A stretch of 64,000 nucleotides of DNA from Rhizomys pruinosus (GCA_009823505.1 VZQC01003076.1:2829001-2893000); one strand, 5' to 3'. Positions 1 through 12,529 are shown, numbered from the stretch's first letter. The notes: a model not told the origin generated them from the sequence alone. Made by a program: numbers and translations.

Positions 1-1345
1 GTTGATCACTTTATCTCATTATCCTAGAAATATATTGCTACTTGGTTAGGGAAAGTTCAGAAATCCAGATTTTAGGGTAACAAACCCTGACTCATTCTAC
101 TGTGTTGAGTAACTTCTGAATCAAATCCCTACTCATTAATCTTTCAGAATTAGAAAACAAATAAGTGGAAATTCTACATGTCACAAATGTTAAGGCTAAC
201 AAATGGCAAAAAAAAAAATGGGGTAGGGGGAATCAAAACATACTGCAAACCATCTTCACAGAAGCAACCTGCATTGACATTAAAATAGAAAACAGGAATT
301 CCTACATTCCAGACATGCATCTCCTTATGCTTATGGTAAAGCTGTAATCAATGCTCCATTGATAGAAATCACCTTCTTCCCAGATGATTCTATGGTCTGA
401 AATTCCTAAGGTAGTCAGGCGATGGTTTCAATGGAATTATCAGAACCTTAGGGAAAAAAAAAAAAAAAAACAGTCTTCCTCTTTGAATTTATACACTGGG
501 AAGAGTCCATTTTCTTTAAAGGGGGTGATCCCCTGATAGGTTGACCAGATGCCTGGGCTCCAGGGAATGGAGTGTTAATGGCTTAAAAGGAAAAAGAAGA
601 CACAATTGGGGACATAGGGAGATGGGAGTAGATCTGAGAGGAGATAGGGAGGTGGCAAATGTGATCAAATTACATTGTATGTGTGAGTTCCTCCAAACGG
701 TGGCAGTACTGATACCCACTGGTACCCCTATACTCTCAAGGGATAACAGGAGATTGTATCTATAACACACACTCTTCCCCTTTCCCTTCATCTACCCATG
801 CCAATATCCTGATACAAAGATCCTTCAAGCCGTAAAGGGAGTCCTCTTTCCATGTCACTTTAAACTCCACCAATACATAAGTCAAACCACTCTGAGACAA
901 TGATTCCTCACCCTCCTGGTTCCTCGACTTATGATTTATACAGAAGGAGAATTTCTCAATGTCACACATAGGATGCAGCAAGCTGTGTTCCTCCCAGTAG
1001 TGGTTGAAGTAAGTCTAAAAAACTCAGGGGCAACTACAGAAGTGGTGGGAGGGGTAGTGGGACATAGTATGCATTTGTCTCAACAGATCTCTACTCAGCC
1101 AGAAATCATCCTCAGTGAGTCAACTACTTCAAAACCAGCTCATGTCTCTGGCATCATAAATCCTTCAAAACCTGAGAGCCATTGACCAGCTGACCATGCA
1201 GAAAGGAGGACCCTGTCTCGTCCTTAATGAGGAATGTTGTTATGTTGTCAGCCAATCGGGCAGGGTAGAGAGAGAAGAAAAAACTTAAGCAGCATTGCCT
1301 AGTGACTTGTCACCACAGGGATTGTATGGAATCAAGATTCTTCTC
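1..1345. other. 5' flank, no recognised gene or repeat
   Basis: I see no gene here. Short open frames of 60-98 codons occur on both strands but have no recognisable domain and no splice-site context. An A-run lies near 454-470. The last bases before the LTR (1346-1349, ATCC) match the four bases after the distal LTR at 23511. Confidence 0.5.
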
Positions 1346-1349
1346 ATCC

Positions 1350-1676
1350 TGAAGTGGAGAATTGTAAAAACTCAGGGACAGTGTTCTCAGATACCATTAA
1401 ATCATTTTTCCTTAGTCATTCTGGTAATGATTGGTTTATTTGCTTTGCACATTTCCCCTTGATTTGTAACTTTAATTGTGAAGCTAGACTCTGATTGGCT
1501 ATTGTACTTATAAATTACCTTGTAACCTGCACCTTGGGGCTATACTCCTCCCAAGCTGAGTGTTGGTCCAGCGTTGTAATTAAACCCTCCTATAAAACTC
1601 CATGTGGTTAAGCGAGTAGTCTCTCTGCTGCAACATTACAACAATTTGAGTGGGACCAACAGACCCTAACATAACA
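1350..1676 (+). repeat. 5' LTR
   Basis: The repeat starts TG and ends CA. It contains an inverted CCAAT box (GATTGGCT near 1491), a TATAAATT box about 1510-1517, and an ATTAAA polyadenylation-type signal near 1581, an order that fits U3, R and U5. It matches 23186-23510 over its whole length with about 11 percent difference by hand count. No promoter activity can be inferred from sequence alone. Confidence 0.75.
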
Positions 1677-1679
1677 TCT

Positions 1680-1697
1680 TGGGGGTTCATCTGGGAT
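1680..1697 (+). other. Retroviral primer binding site, tRNA-Pro type
   Basis: The 18 bases start three nucleotides after the LTR end and read TGGGGGTTCATCTGGGAT. This differs at three positions from the complement of the tRNA-Pro 3' end used by gammaretroviruses. All three are C-to-T or G-to-A changes, as expected from cytosine decay. It ties the upstream repeat to a provirus rather than a solo LTR. Confidence 0.72.
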
Positions 1698-2065
1698 CCC
1701 CCAAAGACCACTGGAGGAATTAGAGACATTTGGCAGGCCATGTCTTTTAGGTAAGAGAGTGCTTTCACTTTGGTTCTGGTTAAACTCGAGTTTCTGGTCT
1801 GGGGCACGTGGTTAGGAGAAACTAGATGCAGTATTGCTCCTTGAGTGCAGAGACAGGGGATGCCCCAACTCTTCACTGGTAGAGTGGAAACAGGGGTTCA
1901 CCTCAGTGATTTGGAATCTGGGTGAGGGGTCCAGATTTTTGGTTCCATGACCAACAGAGGTCGGCTCCCTAAGTGCAGCATTTCTTCTCTTCATGTCCGC
2001 ATAGTCTTTGGTGTTTTCTTTGTTCTGTTATCTGTTGCTTTTACTTTCATTCTCTGAGATTGTTT
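1698..2065 (+). other. ERV leader region with splice-donor-like site
   Basis: This non-coding stretch follows the primer binding site. AG/GTAAGA at 1749-1756 fits a 5' splice site, and its distance from the primer site suits a retroviral leader donor. The stretch becomes T-rich toward 2060. It contains no frame worth calling. Confidence 0.5.
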
Positions 2066-2078
2066 TCATTTCCATTCT

Positions 2079-2314
2079 TTTTTTTTTTTTTTTTTTTTTA
2101 TGTGTATGAATGTACTCTCTGCATGCAGGTTTGTGCACCCGTGTCGTGCAACGCCGCGGAGGTCAGAGGAGGTATCGGATTCCCCTGGAGCTGGAGTTCT
2201 CCTGGAATTGGAGTTTCAGACGGTTTTCGGCCGCCATGTGGGTGCTGGGGATCGAACCCGGGTCCTCTGTAAGAGCGGTCGGCGCTCTTAACCGCTAGGC
2301 CATCTCTCCAGCCC
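2079..2314 (-). repeat. B2 SINE, young subfamily
   Basis: The B2 body is on the minus strand and its A-tail appears as the T-run at 2079-2099. The RNA polymerase III A-box end is at the CTCTCCAGCCC side. A perfect 13-bp duplication (TCATTTCCATTCT) sits at 2066-2078 and 2315-2327. The body carries the internal CTCCAGTTCCAGG tandem duplication seen in the other fresh copies here. It inserted into the ERV leader. Confidence 0.93.
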
Positions 2315-2327
2315 TCATTTCCATTCT

Positions 2328-2499
2328 ATGAGAGCTCAAAACGGAAAATTCTAAATCTATTCCAACTCCTTTGCCCCTGGTCCTTGACAACTTTAAGGAT
2401 TTCAGGAAGGCTACTGGATGGTCTGGCTAAGTCTCAACTGGGAGACTCCAGACTCTATGTGATTTAGAATGGCCAACCTTCTCAGGGGTTGGATGGCCA
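2328..2499 (+). other. ERV interior remnant upstream of L1-A
   Basis: This continues the ERV interior interrupted by the B2. L1 similarity starts at about 2500 (AGAATGAAGAACTCAAGAAG), so the L1-A 5' junction lies near there. It has no coding potential. Confidence 0.45.
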
Positions 2500-3435
2500 T
2501 CAGAATGAAGAACTCAAGAAGGACCTAGAGAGAAAGAATGACAAGCTCCAGATGGAACTGGAAACACTGAAAAGATCCCATGCTGAAAAAGATAAGGAAA
2601 CCAACCATCGAAGCAAAGAGCTACAGGAAGATATTGAGAAGCTCCAAAAAGAAGTAGAAACACTAAAGAAATCAGAAGAGGAAACAAAAAGGAAATCAAA
2701 CACTCATCCAATCAAGAGGAAAGGAATGGAAAAATCCTCAGAAACAGAATGGAGGAACCAGAACAAAGAATATCAGACCTGGAAGATAACACAGAACAAG
2801 TAAAAACCTCAAGAAAAGACTATGAAAAATTTAAAAACACACAAAAGTGGAACAACCAGGAACTGTGGGACACTATGAAAAGATCAAACCTCTGCATCAT
2901 AGGAGTAGAGGAAGGAGAAGAATCCCAAGAGAATGGTATTGATCATATCTTCAACAGAATAATAGATGAAAATTTCCCCAAACTAAAAAAAGAGAAACCA
3001 ATACAAATACAAGAAGCACATAGAACTCTAAACAGATAAGATCAGAAAAGAAATTCTCCACGCCACATCATAGTTAAAATGCTAGACACCCAAAATAAAG
3101 ACAACATCCTTAAAGCCACAAGAGTAAAAGAACAAGTGACGTATAAGGGGAAACCCATTAGAATCACAAATGACTTCTCAATGCCAACTATGAAAGAAAG
3201 AAGAACCTGGAGCAAAGCATTCCCAGTGTTAAAGGACAATAGATGCCAACCCAGGTTACTATACCCAGAAAAAATGTCGATTATAATTGAAGGAGAGAGA
3301 AAAACCTTCCATGACATAAACAAGTTGAAAGAATACATGTCCGGAAAACCAACCCTTCAAAGAATACTTGAAGCAATTCAAAGAACAGAAGAAAGGAAGA
3401 ACCATCCCCAGGCACCTAGAAAGAGAAATCAATAA
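2500..3435 (+). pseudogene. L1 ORF1 relic, 5'-truncated and frameshifted
   Basis: ORF1p is the RNA-binding trimeric protein of LINE-1. Three out-of-frame pieces remain, at 2489-2803, 2749-3039 and 3079-3435. The first is a highly charged K/E-rich coiled coil with heptad-like spacing. The next two match the RRM and C-terminal domains by alignment with the other L1 copies in the window (FNRIIDENFPKLKK, LYPEKMSIIIEGERKTF). The N-terminus is absent and at least two frame changes separate the pieces, so no functional protein can be made. The stop at 3433-3435 lies 41 bases before the ORF2 start, the usual short L1 spacer. Confidence 0.88.
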
Positions 3436-3476
3436 AAGCATAACTGCAGAAGTAGAAAGCTAAACCAAAACCACAA

Positions 3477-6400
3477 ATGGATAACAAGGCAAAAGGAAGC
3501 AACACAAACCTATCAGTCATAACTTTAAATACTAATGGACTAAATTCCCCCATCAAAAGACATAGACTGGGAGATTGGATTAGGAAACAGAATCCATTGA
3601 TATGCTGTCTACAAGAAACACATCTTACCTTCAAGGACAGGCACCACCTTAAAGTGAAGGGATGGAAAAAAATATTCCAAGCAAATGGTACCAAAAAGAA
3701 AGCAGGTGTTGCTATTTTAATATCGGATAAAATAGACTTCAAAGTAAAAGAAATCAGAAGAGACAAAGAAGGCCATTACATTTTCATCAAAGGAACAATC
3801 CACCAAGAAGATTTCACAATTATGAATATATATGCCCCAAATTCTGGTGCACCAAACTTTATAAAGACAATTCTCCAGGACCACAAGTCACAGACTAACC
3901 CCAGCACACTCATAGTGGGAGATTTCAATACCCCACTGAGTCCTTTGGATAGGTCAACAGGACAAAAAATAAACAGAGAGACATCTGAACTGAACGATAT
4001 GATACACCAAATGGACCTCATAGACCTCTACCGAACATTCCATCCTAATACCAGAGAATACACTTTCTACTCAGCACCCCACGGAACATTCTCCAAAATC
4101 GACCACATCCTGGGACACAGAAGAAACCTCTACAAATACAAAAAGATTGAAATAATTTCATGCATCCTGTCAGACCACAGTGCAATGAAGCTCAACATCA
4201 ACACCAGGACAAGCCCTCCTGCCTACAAGAACACATGGAGACTAAACAACACACTCTTGAATAATGAATGGGTCAAGGAAGAGATAAAGAAAGAAATAAA
4301 AACATTCCTGGAACTGAATGACAATGACAATACAACACAACAAAACTTATGGGATACCTTAAAAGCAGTCCTAAGAGGGAAATTTATAGCCCTGGGTGCC
4401 TACATTAGAAAAACAGAAAGAGCACAAGTGAATGATCTAACACTACAGCTAAAAGCACTTGAGAGGCAACAACAGATGAACCCTAAACGCAACAGACAGG
4501 AAGAAATAACAAAAATCAGAGCAGAAATCAATGAAATAGAAACAAAGAAAACAATACAAAAAATCAATGAAGCCAAAAGTTGGTTCTTTGAAAGAATAAA
4601 CAAGATAGACAGACCTCTAGCCCAGTTAACAAAAAGAAAGAAGGAACAACTCCAAATCAATACAATCTGTGATGAAAAGGGAAATATCACAACGGACAAG
4701 GAAAAGATCAAGAAAATTATATGGGAATATTACAAGAACCTATATTCTACCAAGTTTGAAAATCTAGAAGAAATGGATGAATATCTGAAATCTTGGGAAT
4801 CACCAAAGCTTGGCCAAGAGGAGACCAGCAGCTTAAACAGACCCATAACATATGAAGAAATAGAGGATGTAGTAAGAAGCCTCCCAACTAAAAAAAGCCC
4901 AGGCCCAGACGGTTTCACAGCAGAATTCTATAAAACATTTCAAAAAGACCTACAACCATTATTTCTGAAACTGTTTAGAAGTATACAATCAGAGGGAATT
5001 CTCCCAAATTCCTTCTATGAAGCCAACATCACTCTATTACCAAAACCAGGCAAAGATCCAACTAAAAAGGAGAATTATAGACCCATCTCCCTCATGAACA
5101 CAGATGCCAAAATTCTAAACAGAATACTGGCAAATCGCATACAGACCCACATCAAGAAGATCATCCATCATGACCAAGTTGGATTCATACCAGAGATGCA
5201 GGGATGGTTCAACATACGAAAATCAATAAACATCATCAAACACATAAACGGAATCAAAGACAAAAACCACACCATCATCTCAATTGATGCTGAAAAAGCC
5301 TTTGACAAAATCCAGCATCCCTTCATGCTTAAAGTCCTAGAAGGAATTGGATTGGAGGGATCATTCCTCAATGTAATCAAAGCCATATACAGGAAACCCA
5401 CAGCCAATATCATCCTAAATGGGGAAATGACGGAAACATTCCCTTTAAAGGTAGGAACTCGGCAAGGCTGCCCCCTATCACCACTCCTCTTCAATATAGT
5501 GCTTGAAACACTTGCTAGAGCAATAAGGCAAGAAAAGGATATTAAAGGAGTACTAATTGGAAAAGAGGAAGTCAAACTATCCCTATTTGCTGATGATATG
5601 ATTGTTTACTTAAGAGATGCAAAAAACTCCACCAGAAAACTCCTAGAAACGATTAACAGCTTCAGCAAAGTGGCAGGATACAAAATTAACCTTAGAAAAT
5701 CAATGGCCTTTCTTTACACCAAGAACAAGCAACTGGAGAAAGAATTCAAAGAGACCTTCCCACTCACAATAGCCTCAAAAACAATAAGATACCTAGGAAC
5801 AAACCTAACCAAAGACACCAAAGACCTCTACAACAAAAATTTTAAACCCTTAAAGAAAGAAATTGAAGAAGACCTCAGAAGATGGAAAAACCTCCCATGC
5901 TCATGGATTGGGAAAATTAACATTGTAAAAATGTCCATTTTACCAAAACTCTTGTATAGATTTAATGCAATCCCAATCAAAATCCCCAAGAGTTTCTTCA
6001 CAGGCTTGGAAACAAAAGTTCTTAAATTCATTTGGAGAAACAAAAGACCCCGAATAGCCAAATCAATCCTGAGTGAAAAGAGCTACACAGGAGGGATCTC
6101 TATACCAGATTTTAAACTATACTACAGGGCTATAGTCATAAAAACAGCCTGGTACTGGCACAAAAACAGACCTGTTGACCAATGGAACAAAACCGAAGAT
6201 CCAAATCTGAGCACATACAATTTCAGCCATCTCATATTTGACAAGGGGGCCAAGAAACCACAATGGAGAAAAGACAGCATCTTCAGCAAGTGGTGTTGGC
6301 AAAACTGGATCACCACTTGTAGAAGAATGAAATTAAACCCCTACCTCTCACCCTGTACAAAAGTCAACTCCAGATGGATTAAAGACCTCAACGTGAAACC

Positions 6401-7310
6401 CCAAACTCTGAAGGTGATAGAAGAAAAAGTTGGCAGCAGACTACAAGACATAGGCGTAGGAAAAGACTTCCTAAATCAGACAGCAGCTGCACAAGAATTA
6501 AGGTCGACAATTGACAAATGGGACCTCATCAAACTCAAAAGCTTCTGTACATCAAAAGAAACAATCAAGGAAGTGAAGAGAAATCCCACAGAGTGGGAGG
6601 AAACCTTCACTGCAGATACATCTGACAAAGCATTGATTTCCAGAATATATAAACTACTCAAAAAACAAAGAAAAAAGAAAACAAATGACCCGCTCAATAG
6701 ATGGAGCAAAGAACTGAACAGAGACTTCACAAGTGAGGAATTAGAGATGTCTGAGAAACACCTCAAGAACTGCTCAACATCACTAATCATTAAGGAAATG
6801 CAAATGAAAACCACTTTAAGATATCATCTTACTCCAATAAGACTGGCTAGGATCAAGAAAACAAATGATACCAAGTGCTGGAGAGGTTGTGGGGAAAGGG
6901 GAACACTCATCCACTGCTGGTGGGAATGTAAACTCGTACAGCCACTATGGAAAGCAGTGTGGAGAACCCTTGGAAGACTTGGAATGAACTTGCCACCCGA
7001 CCCAGCCATACCACTCCTGGGCATGTACCCTCAAGACTTACGCCACCACAGAGATACATGCACGGCCATGTTTATTTCAGCTCTCTTCACAATAGCAAAG
7101 AGCTGGAACCAACCTAAATGCCCCTCAACTGACGAATGGATAGAGAAAATGTGGTACATCTACACAATGGAGTTCTATGCAGCAGTAAAGAAAGACGACA
7201 TCACGAGCTTTGCAGGAAAATGGCTGGAGCTAGAGGACACCATGCTGAGTGAAGTAACACAGTCCCAAACAAACAAACGACAAATGATATCCCTCATCTG
7301 TGGATGCTAG
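3477..7310 (+). CDS. L1 ORF2 protein: endonuclease and reverse transcriptase, uninterrupted
   Basis: This is one continuous frame of 1277 codons from an ATG 41 bases after the ORF1 stop. Rodent ORF2p is about 1280 residues, so this is full length. The N-terminal endonuclease (about 1-240) keeps the expected acidic and histidine sites: E47 in QETH, D149 and N151 in GDFNTPLS, D209 and H210 in SKIDH, and D233 and H234 in LSDHSAMKL. The reverse transcriptase has FADD at 704-707 and [12 protein letters not shown] upstream of it. The C-terminal Cys-rich motif is CX3CX7HX4C (C1134, C1138, H1146, C1151). ORF2p nicks target DNA and copies RNA at the nick. The protein looks competent on sequence, but its own ORF1 is broken and the element has no promoter, so expression would need outside transcription. 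Activity is not shown. Confidence 0.92.
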   Translation: MDNKAKGSNTNLSVITLNTNGLNSPIKRHRLGDWIRKQNPLICCLQETHLTFKDRHHLKVKGWKKIFQANGTKKKAGVAILISDKIDFKVKEIRRDKEGHYIFIKGTIHQEDFTIMNIYAPNSGAPNFIKTILQDHKSQTNPSTLIVGDFNTPLSPLDRSTGQKINRETSELNDMIHQMDLIDLYRTFHPNTREYTFYSAPHGTFSKIDHILGHRRNLYKYKKIEIISCILSDHSAMKLNINTRTSPPAYKNTWRLNNTLLNNEWVKEEIKKEIKTFLELNDNDNTTQQNLWDTLKAVLRGKFIALGAYIRKTERAQVNDLTLQLKALERQQQMNPKRNRQEEITKIRAEINEIETKKTIQKINEAKSWFFERINKIDRPLAQLTKRKKEQLQINTICDEKGNITTDKEKIKKIIWEYYKNLYSTKFENLEEMDEYLKSWESPKLGQEETSSLNRPITYEEIEDVVRSLPTKKSPGPDGFTAEFYKTFQKDLQPLFLKLFRSIQSEGILPNSFYEANITLLPKPGKDPTKKENYRPISLMNTDAKILNRILANRIQTHIKKIIHHDQVGFIPEMQGWFNIRKSINIIKHINGIKDKNHTIISIDAEKAFDKIQHPFMLKVLEGIGLEGSFLNVIKAIYRKPTANIILNGEMTETFPLKVGTRQGCPLSPLLFNIVLETLARAIRQEKDIKGVLIGKEEVKLSLFADDMIVYLRDAKNSTRKLLETINSFSKVAGYKINLRKSMAFLYTKNKQLEKEFKETFPLTIASKTIRYLGTNLTKDTKDLYNKNFKPLKKEIEEDLRRWKNLPCSWIGKINIVKMSILPKLLYRFNAIPIKIPKSFFTGLETKVLKFIWRNKRPRIAKSILSEKSYTGGISIPDFKLYYRAIVIKTAWYWHKNRPVDQWNKTEDPNLSTYNFSHLIFDKGAKKPQWRKDSIFSKWCWQNWITTCRRMKLNPYLSPCTKVNSRWIKDLNVKPQTLKVIEEKVGSRLQDIGVGKDFLNQTAAAQELRSTIDKWDLIKLKSFCTSKETIKEVKRNPTEWEETFTADTSDKALISRIYKLLKKQRKKKTNDPLNRWSKELNRDFTSEELEMSEKHLKNCSTSLIIKEMQMKTTLRYHLTPIRLARIKKTNDTKCWRGCGERGTLIHCWWECKLVQPLWKAVWRTLGRLGMNLPPDPAIPLLGMYPQDLRHHRDTCTAMFISALFTIAKSWNQPKCPSTDEWIEKMWYIYTMEFYAAVKKDDITSFAGKWLELEDTMLSEVTQSQTNKRQMISLICGC

Positions 7311-7615
7311 TGCCAATTACCTAGTTTTAATTATTTCTTGTGTAGGGCTCCCTGAGCTTTTGTCCAAAGCAGTTGGGCATGATGTATATTGGAAACAACA
7401 ACAACAACAACAACAGAAAGGACTGCATCAAAGAACTGACTGAAACAGTGAACTTCTGCTCAAAACAGTCAACTTCCACATGGAGAGTAGTGAGAAAGAC
7501 TGAGAAAGAGATGTAAAGCATGTTTAGCAGAATCATGAGCTCTGCTGGGGTGGGGGAATGGGGGGGCACGGGTCTATGTTTGATAAAAATAAATTAATTA
7601 ATTAATTAATAAAAA
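7311..7615 (+). other. L1-A 3' UTR and tail
   Basis: It starts CCAATTACCTAG and includes an (AAC)n run at 7396-7416, then the block AAAGAACTGACTGAAACAGTG, then a G-rich stretch at 7547-7567. It ends in ATAAATTAATTAATTAAT-type sequence. The same 3' UTR type is seen in L1-B and at 12395-12529; L1-C has a different one. Confidence 0.85.
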
Positions 7616-7625
7616 AGTTAGAAAA

Positions 7626-8695
7626 AAAGGAAACAATCAAGGAAGTGAAGAGAAATCCCACAGAGTGGGAGAAATCCTTCACTGCAGAAACATCTGACAA
7701 AGCATTGATTTCCAGAATATATAAACTACTCAAGAAAACAAACAAGAAAGAAAACAAATGACCCACTCAATAGATGGAACAAAGAGCTGAACAGAGACTT
7801 CACAATTGAGGAATTAGAGATGTCTGAGAAACACTTTAAGAAGTGTTCAACATCACTAATCATTAAGGAAATGCAAATCAAAACCACTTTAAGATATCAT
7901 CTTACTCCAATAAGACTGGCTAGGATCAAGAAAAGAAATGATACCAAGTGCTGGGGAGGTTGTGGGGAAAGGGGAACACTCATGCACTGCTGGTGGAAAT
8001 GTAAACTCGTACAGCCACTATGGAAAGCAGTGTGGAGAATCCTTGGAAGACTTGGAATAAACTTACCACCCGACCCAGCCATACCACTCCTAGGCATGTA
8101 CCCTCAAGACTCACCCCACCACACAGATACATGCACAGCCATGTTTATTTCAGCTCTCTTCACAGTAGCAAGGAGCTGGAACCTACCAAAATGTCCCTCA
8201 ACTGATGAGTGGATAGAGAGAATGTGGTACATCTACACAATGGAGTTCTATGCAGCAGTAAAGAAAGATGACATCATGAGCTTTGCAGGAAAACGGCTGG
8301 AGCTAGAAGACATCGTGCTGAGTGAAGTTACACAGTCCCAGAAAAACAAATGATGAATGGTATCCCTCATCTGTGGATGCTAGTATCAATTACCTAGTTG
8401 TAAGTATTTCTTGTTCATGGCCCCTTGAGCTTTTGTCCAGAGCAGTTGGGAGTGATGCATATTGGAAACAACAACAACAACAACAACAATAATAACAACA
8501 GAAAGGACTACATCGAAGAACTGACTGAAAAGTGAACTTCTGCTCAAAACAGTCAACTTCCACATGGAGAGTATTGAGAAAGACTGAGAAAGAGATCAAA
8601 AGGATGTTTGGCAGAATGCATGGGCTCTGGTGGGGTGGGGGAATGGGGGGCACGGGTCTAGATTTGATAAAAAATTAATTAATTGAAAAAGAAAA
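7626..8695 (+). mobile_element. LINE-1 fragment L1-B (3' end only)
   Basis: This 5'-truncated L1 begins in the ORF2 C-terminal region just after the A-rich tail of L1-A. ORF2 similarity runs to about 8380, with a frame from 7820 to 8353 (177 codons). That frame includes the Cys-rich CX3CX7HX4C motif and stops slightly earlier than L1-A because of a TGA. The 3' UTR has the (AAC)n/ACTGACTGAAA type and ends in AATTAATTGAAAAAG. 7684-8695 recurs at 12531-13542. Confidence 0.9.
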
Positions 8696-8699
8696 CAAG

Positions 8700-10178
8700 C
8701 AAACAAAAGAGTTGAGTCCGTTGCCACTGTGAGATTGAGTGGACAGAGCTTAGATCAGGGATTTCTCAGGACCGCCTGAAGCACAGAGAAGGGTAAACAG
8801 GCATATCCTCCCCCCAACCCACCCCCCCAACCCCTGCCAACTTCAATTGCTGAGGGAGTCCAAGTGAAAGAGTGAGTTAGACTTCGAATAGAAAGCCTAA
8901 AACTTAGACAAGTCAACACTCCATAAATAAGGAGAAAAACAAATCAAATAAACAAACAAACAACAAAGGCATCTGAAGTAGGCAAGCAAAGCAAACCTAC
9001 AACACATGGAAGAGGCATTTGGGATTCACATGGGAATACAGGCAAAGAGAAACCCACATGCCCCGTATGCTATGAAGTGACAACATGGGAAAGGTGCAGG
9101 ATAATTCCACACCAAGCTCTATCAACCCTGTGGGAGATTCCTCCAGTGGGATCCCCCTGGGAATGGCCCAGGACACAGATCTTAGAGGAACAATTGCAGA
9201 CATATTCAAAGAAATCAAAAAATATAAAGAACAAATCAGAGAACTAAGGAGAGAGAATGAAAAACTCAAGAAGAACCTAGAGGGAGAGATTGACAAATAC
9301 CAGAAATAACTAAAGGGAAAAAATGACAAATTCTGGAAGGAAGTGGAAACACTGAAAAGATCCCATGTTGAAATAAAAAAGGAAACCAACCAGTGAAGCA
9401 AAGAGCTACAGGAAGAGATTGACAAGCTCCAAAAGGAAGTGGAAATACTAAAGAAATTATAAGATAAAATGAAAAATGAAATTGAACACTCATCCAATAA
9501 AGAGGAAAGGAATGGAAAAAGCCTCAGAAGTAGGATGGAGGAAGCAGAACAAAGAATATCAGACCTGGAGGATAACACAGAACATATCTCAAGTAAAGAT
9601 TATTAAAAAATTTTAAATACACAAAAGTGGAACAACCAGGAATTGTGTGACACTATGAAAAGATCAAATCTCTGCATCATAGGGATAGAGGAAGGAGAAG
9701 AATCCCAAGAGAATTATATTGATCAGATATTCAACAGAAAACAGATGAAAATTTCCCTAAACTAAAAAAAGACAAATCAATACAAAAAAGGAAGCATTTA
9801 GAACTCCAAACATACAAGATCAGAAAAGAAACTCCCTACACCACATCATAGTTAAAGTGCTAGATGCCCAAAACAAAGACAAAATTCTGAAAGCCACAAG
9901 AGAAAAATGATGAGTTACATATAAGGGGAAACCCATCAAAGTTAAAACTGACTTCTCAGTGCAAACTATGAAAGCAAGAAGAATGTGGAGCAAAGCATTC
10001 CCAGTGTTAAAGGACTATAGATGCCAACCCGGGTTACTATATCCAGCAAAAATGTCGATTATAGTTAAAGGAGAGAAAAAACTTCCATGACATAAACAAA
10101 ATGATAGAATATATGTCTGGAAAACCAACCCTTCAGAGAATACTTGAAGCAATTCAAAGGACAGAAGAAAGGAGCAAC
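8700..10178 (+). mobile_element. LINE-1 5' part, L1-C first copy (leader plus ORF1), cut at an N
   Basis: 8700-9084 is a non-coding leader with a C-rich patch (8811-8837), followed by an ORF1-like region. The sequence stops at the ambiguous base 10179, beyond which the L1 sequence jumps about 2 kb forward into the reverse-transcriptase region. The block is the near-identical partner of 13547-15025. Confidence 0.85.
9085..10178 (+). pseudogene. L1 ORF1 relic (first copy)
   Basis: The ATG at 9085 opens a 74-codon N-terminal piece ending in the start of a coiled coil (KENEKLKKNLEGEIDKYQK-like) at TAA 9307-9309. Similarity to ORF1 then continues with several stops and frame changes to 10178. The N-terminus is present here, unlike in L1-A. 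The protein is dead: there is a premature stop inside the coiled coil and further stops in the RNA-binding part. Confidence 0.82.
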
Positions 10179-10179
10179 N
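10179..10179. other. Ambiguous base N, contig junction or gap
   Basis: A single N separates ORF1 sequence from ORF2 reverse-transcriptase sequence. It is best read as an assembly join. See the duplicated block 7684-10178 / 12531-15025. Confidence 0.9.
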
Positions 10180-12529
10180 AGATGTACTAATTGGAAAAGA
10201 GGAAGTCAAGTCTATCCTTATTTGCTTCTGACCTTGTGGCGTGGATAGCTTCTTAGTGTCAACTTGACCAAACCAGGGATGATGAGGAGCCTCATTATGG
10301 GGAATTGGCTTCATTGGATTGGCCTGTGTCCTCATCTGTGGAGTATTGTTTTGTTGAGCAATGTGGGAGGCGCCCGGCCCACAACCGAGTAGTGCCACCT
10401 GTTGGCCGGTTGGTGTGTACTGTATAAGAAGGCGGGCTGGGCATGACCAGAGGAGCAAGCCAGCAAACAGTACTCCGGTCCATGGCGCTAGGATGCTTCA
10501 GCTCCTGCCTCCAGGTCCTGCCCTGGAGTCTAGTGCCTTGTGTCTCCCTGATGAACTGTGACCAGCGAGATGTAAGCTGAATCAACACTTTCCTCCCCAA
10601 GTTGGTTTTGGCCAGAGTGTTTGTCACAGCAAAATGGGAAGGAATAACTAGGACACTGCGTGATTGATATGGATGGTCTTTACTTTAAGGGATGCTCAAA
10701 AACAACTCCCCAGCACAAACTCGCTAGACAACGGATTAACAGCTTCAGCAAAGTGGCAGGATACAAAATTAACCTAAAAAAATCAATGGCCTTTCTTTAC
10801 ACCAAGAACAAGCTACTGGAGAAAGACTTCAAAGAGACCTTCCCACTCACAATAGCCTCAAAAACAATAAAATACCTAGGAACAAACCTAACCAAAGACA
10901 CCAAAGGTCTCTACAACAAAAATTTTAAACCTTTAAAGAAAGAAATTGAAGAAGATATCAGAAGATGGAAAAACCTACCATGCTCATGGATTGGGAAAAT
11001 AAGCATTGTGAAAATGTCCATTTTACCAAAACTCTTTCATAGATTTAATGCAATTCCAATCAAAATCCCCAAGAGTTTCTTCAAAGGCTTGGAAACAAAA
11101 GTCCTTAAATTCATTTGGAAAAACAAAAGACCCTGAATAGCCAAAACAACGTTGAGTGAAAAGAGCTACACAGGGGGGATCTCTATACCAGACTTCAAAC
11201 TATACTACAGGGCTATAGTCAAAAAAAACAGCCTGGTACTGGCACAAAAACAGACCTGTTGACCAATGGATCAAAACCGAAGATCCAAATCTGAGCACAT
11301 ACAATTTCAGCCATCTTATATTCGACAAGGGGGCCAAGAAGCCACAATGGAGAAAAGACATCATCTTCAGCAAGTGGTGTTGGCAAAACTGGATCACCAC
11401 TTGTAGAAGAATGAAATTAAACCCCTACTTCTTGCCCTGCACAAAAGTCAACTCCAGGTAGATCAAAGACCTCAACGTGAAACCCCAAACTCTGAAGGCG
11501 ATCGAAGAAATAGTTGGCAGCAGACGACAAGACATAGGTGTAGGAAAAGACTTCCTAAATCAGACAGTAGCTATGCAAGAATTAAGGTTGACAATTGACA
11601 ATGGGACCTCATTAAACTCAAAAGCTTCTGTACATCAAAAGAAACAATCAAGACAGTGAAGAGAAATCCCACAGAGAGGGAGGAAACCTTCGCAGCAGAA
11701 ACATCTGACAAAGCATTGATTTCCAGAATATATAAACTACTCAAGAAAACAAACAAGAAAGAAAACAAATGACCCACTCAATAGATGGAGCAAAGAGCTG
11801 AACAGAGACTTCACAAGTAAGGAATTAGAGATGGCTGAGAAACACCTTAAGAAGTGTTCAGCATCACTAATCATTAAGGATGTGCAAATTAAAACCACTT
11901 TAAGATATAATCTTACTCCAATAAGACTGGCTAGGATCAAGAAAACAAATGATACCAAGTGCTGGGGAGGTTGTGGGGAAAGGGGAACACTCATCCACTG
12001 CTGGTGGGAATGTAAACTCATACAGCCACTATTGAAAGCAGTGTGGAGAACTCTTAGAAGACTTGGAATGAACTTACCACCCAACCTAGCCATACCACTC
12101 CTAGGCATGTACCCTCAAGACTCACCCCGCCACAGAGATACATGCATGGCCATATTTATTTCAGCTCTCTTCACAAAAGCAAGGAGCTGGAACCAACCAA
12201 AATGTCCCTCAACTGATGAGTGGATAGAGAAAATGTGGTACATCTACACAATGGAGTTCTATGCAGCAGTAAAGAAAGACGACATCACGAGCTTTGCAGG
12301 AAAATGGCTGGAGCTAGAGGACACCATGCTGAGTGAAGTAACACAGTCCCAAACAAACAAACGACAAATGATATCCCTCATCTGTGGATGCTAGTGCCAA
12401 TTACCTAGTTTTAATTATTTCTTGTGTAGGGCTCCCTGAGCTTTTGTCCAAAGCAGTTGGGCATGATGTATATTGGAAACAACAACAACAACAACAACAG
12501 AAAGGACTGCATCAAAGAACTGACTGAAA
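10180..12529 (+). pseudogene. L1 ORF2 3' portion and 3' UTR, split by R1 insertion
   Basis: 10180-10225 matches the ORF2 segment just before the FADD motif. After an R1 repeat, ORF2 resumes at about 10659 and continues to the stop near 12394. Frames of 158 codons (10660-11136) and 187 codons (11831-12394, with the Cys-rich motif CX3CX7HX4C) are separated by frame changes and a stop near 11136. 12395-12529 is a 3' UTR essentially identical to 7311-7446, then an N. The piece is bounded by N on both sides, so its true genomic position is uncertain. Confidence 0.8.
10226..10658 (+). repeat. R1 interspersed repeat (copy 1)
   Basis: This ~430 bp unit is shared with 22473-22868 (minus), 25840-26247, 32395-32797 and 44930-45565. 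Landmarks are GTCAACTTGAC near its start, TGTGGGAGG, GTATAAGAA, AGCAAGCCAG, CTCCTGCCTCCAGG and TTCCTCCCCAAGTTG. It has no coding potential. I do not assert a database family name. Confidence 0.8.

Larger units (their letters stand above)
2500..7615 (+). mobile_element. LINE-1 element L1-A (5'-truncated, intact ORF2)
   Basis: The element runs from the coiled-coil part of ORF1, through the whole of ORF2, to a 3' UTR and a TAAT-rich tail with AATAAA. Its 5' UTR and the ORF1 N-terminus are missing. Compared with L1-C in the same window, the start corresponds to about residue 60 of the ORF1 relic. No internal promoter is expected because the leader is absent. L1-B starts directly after its tail. 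Confidence 0.93.
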
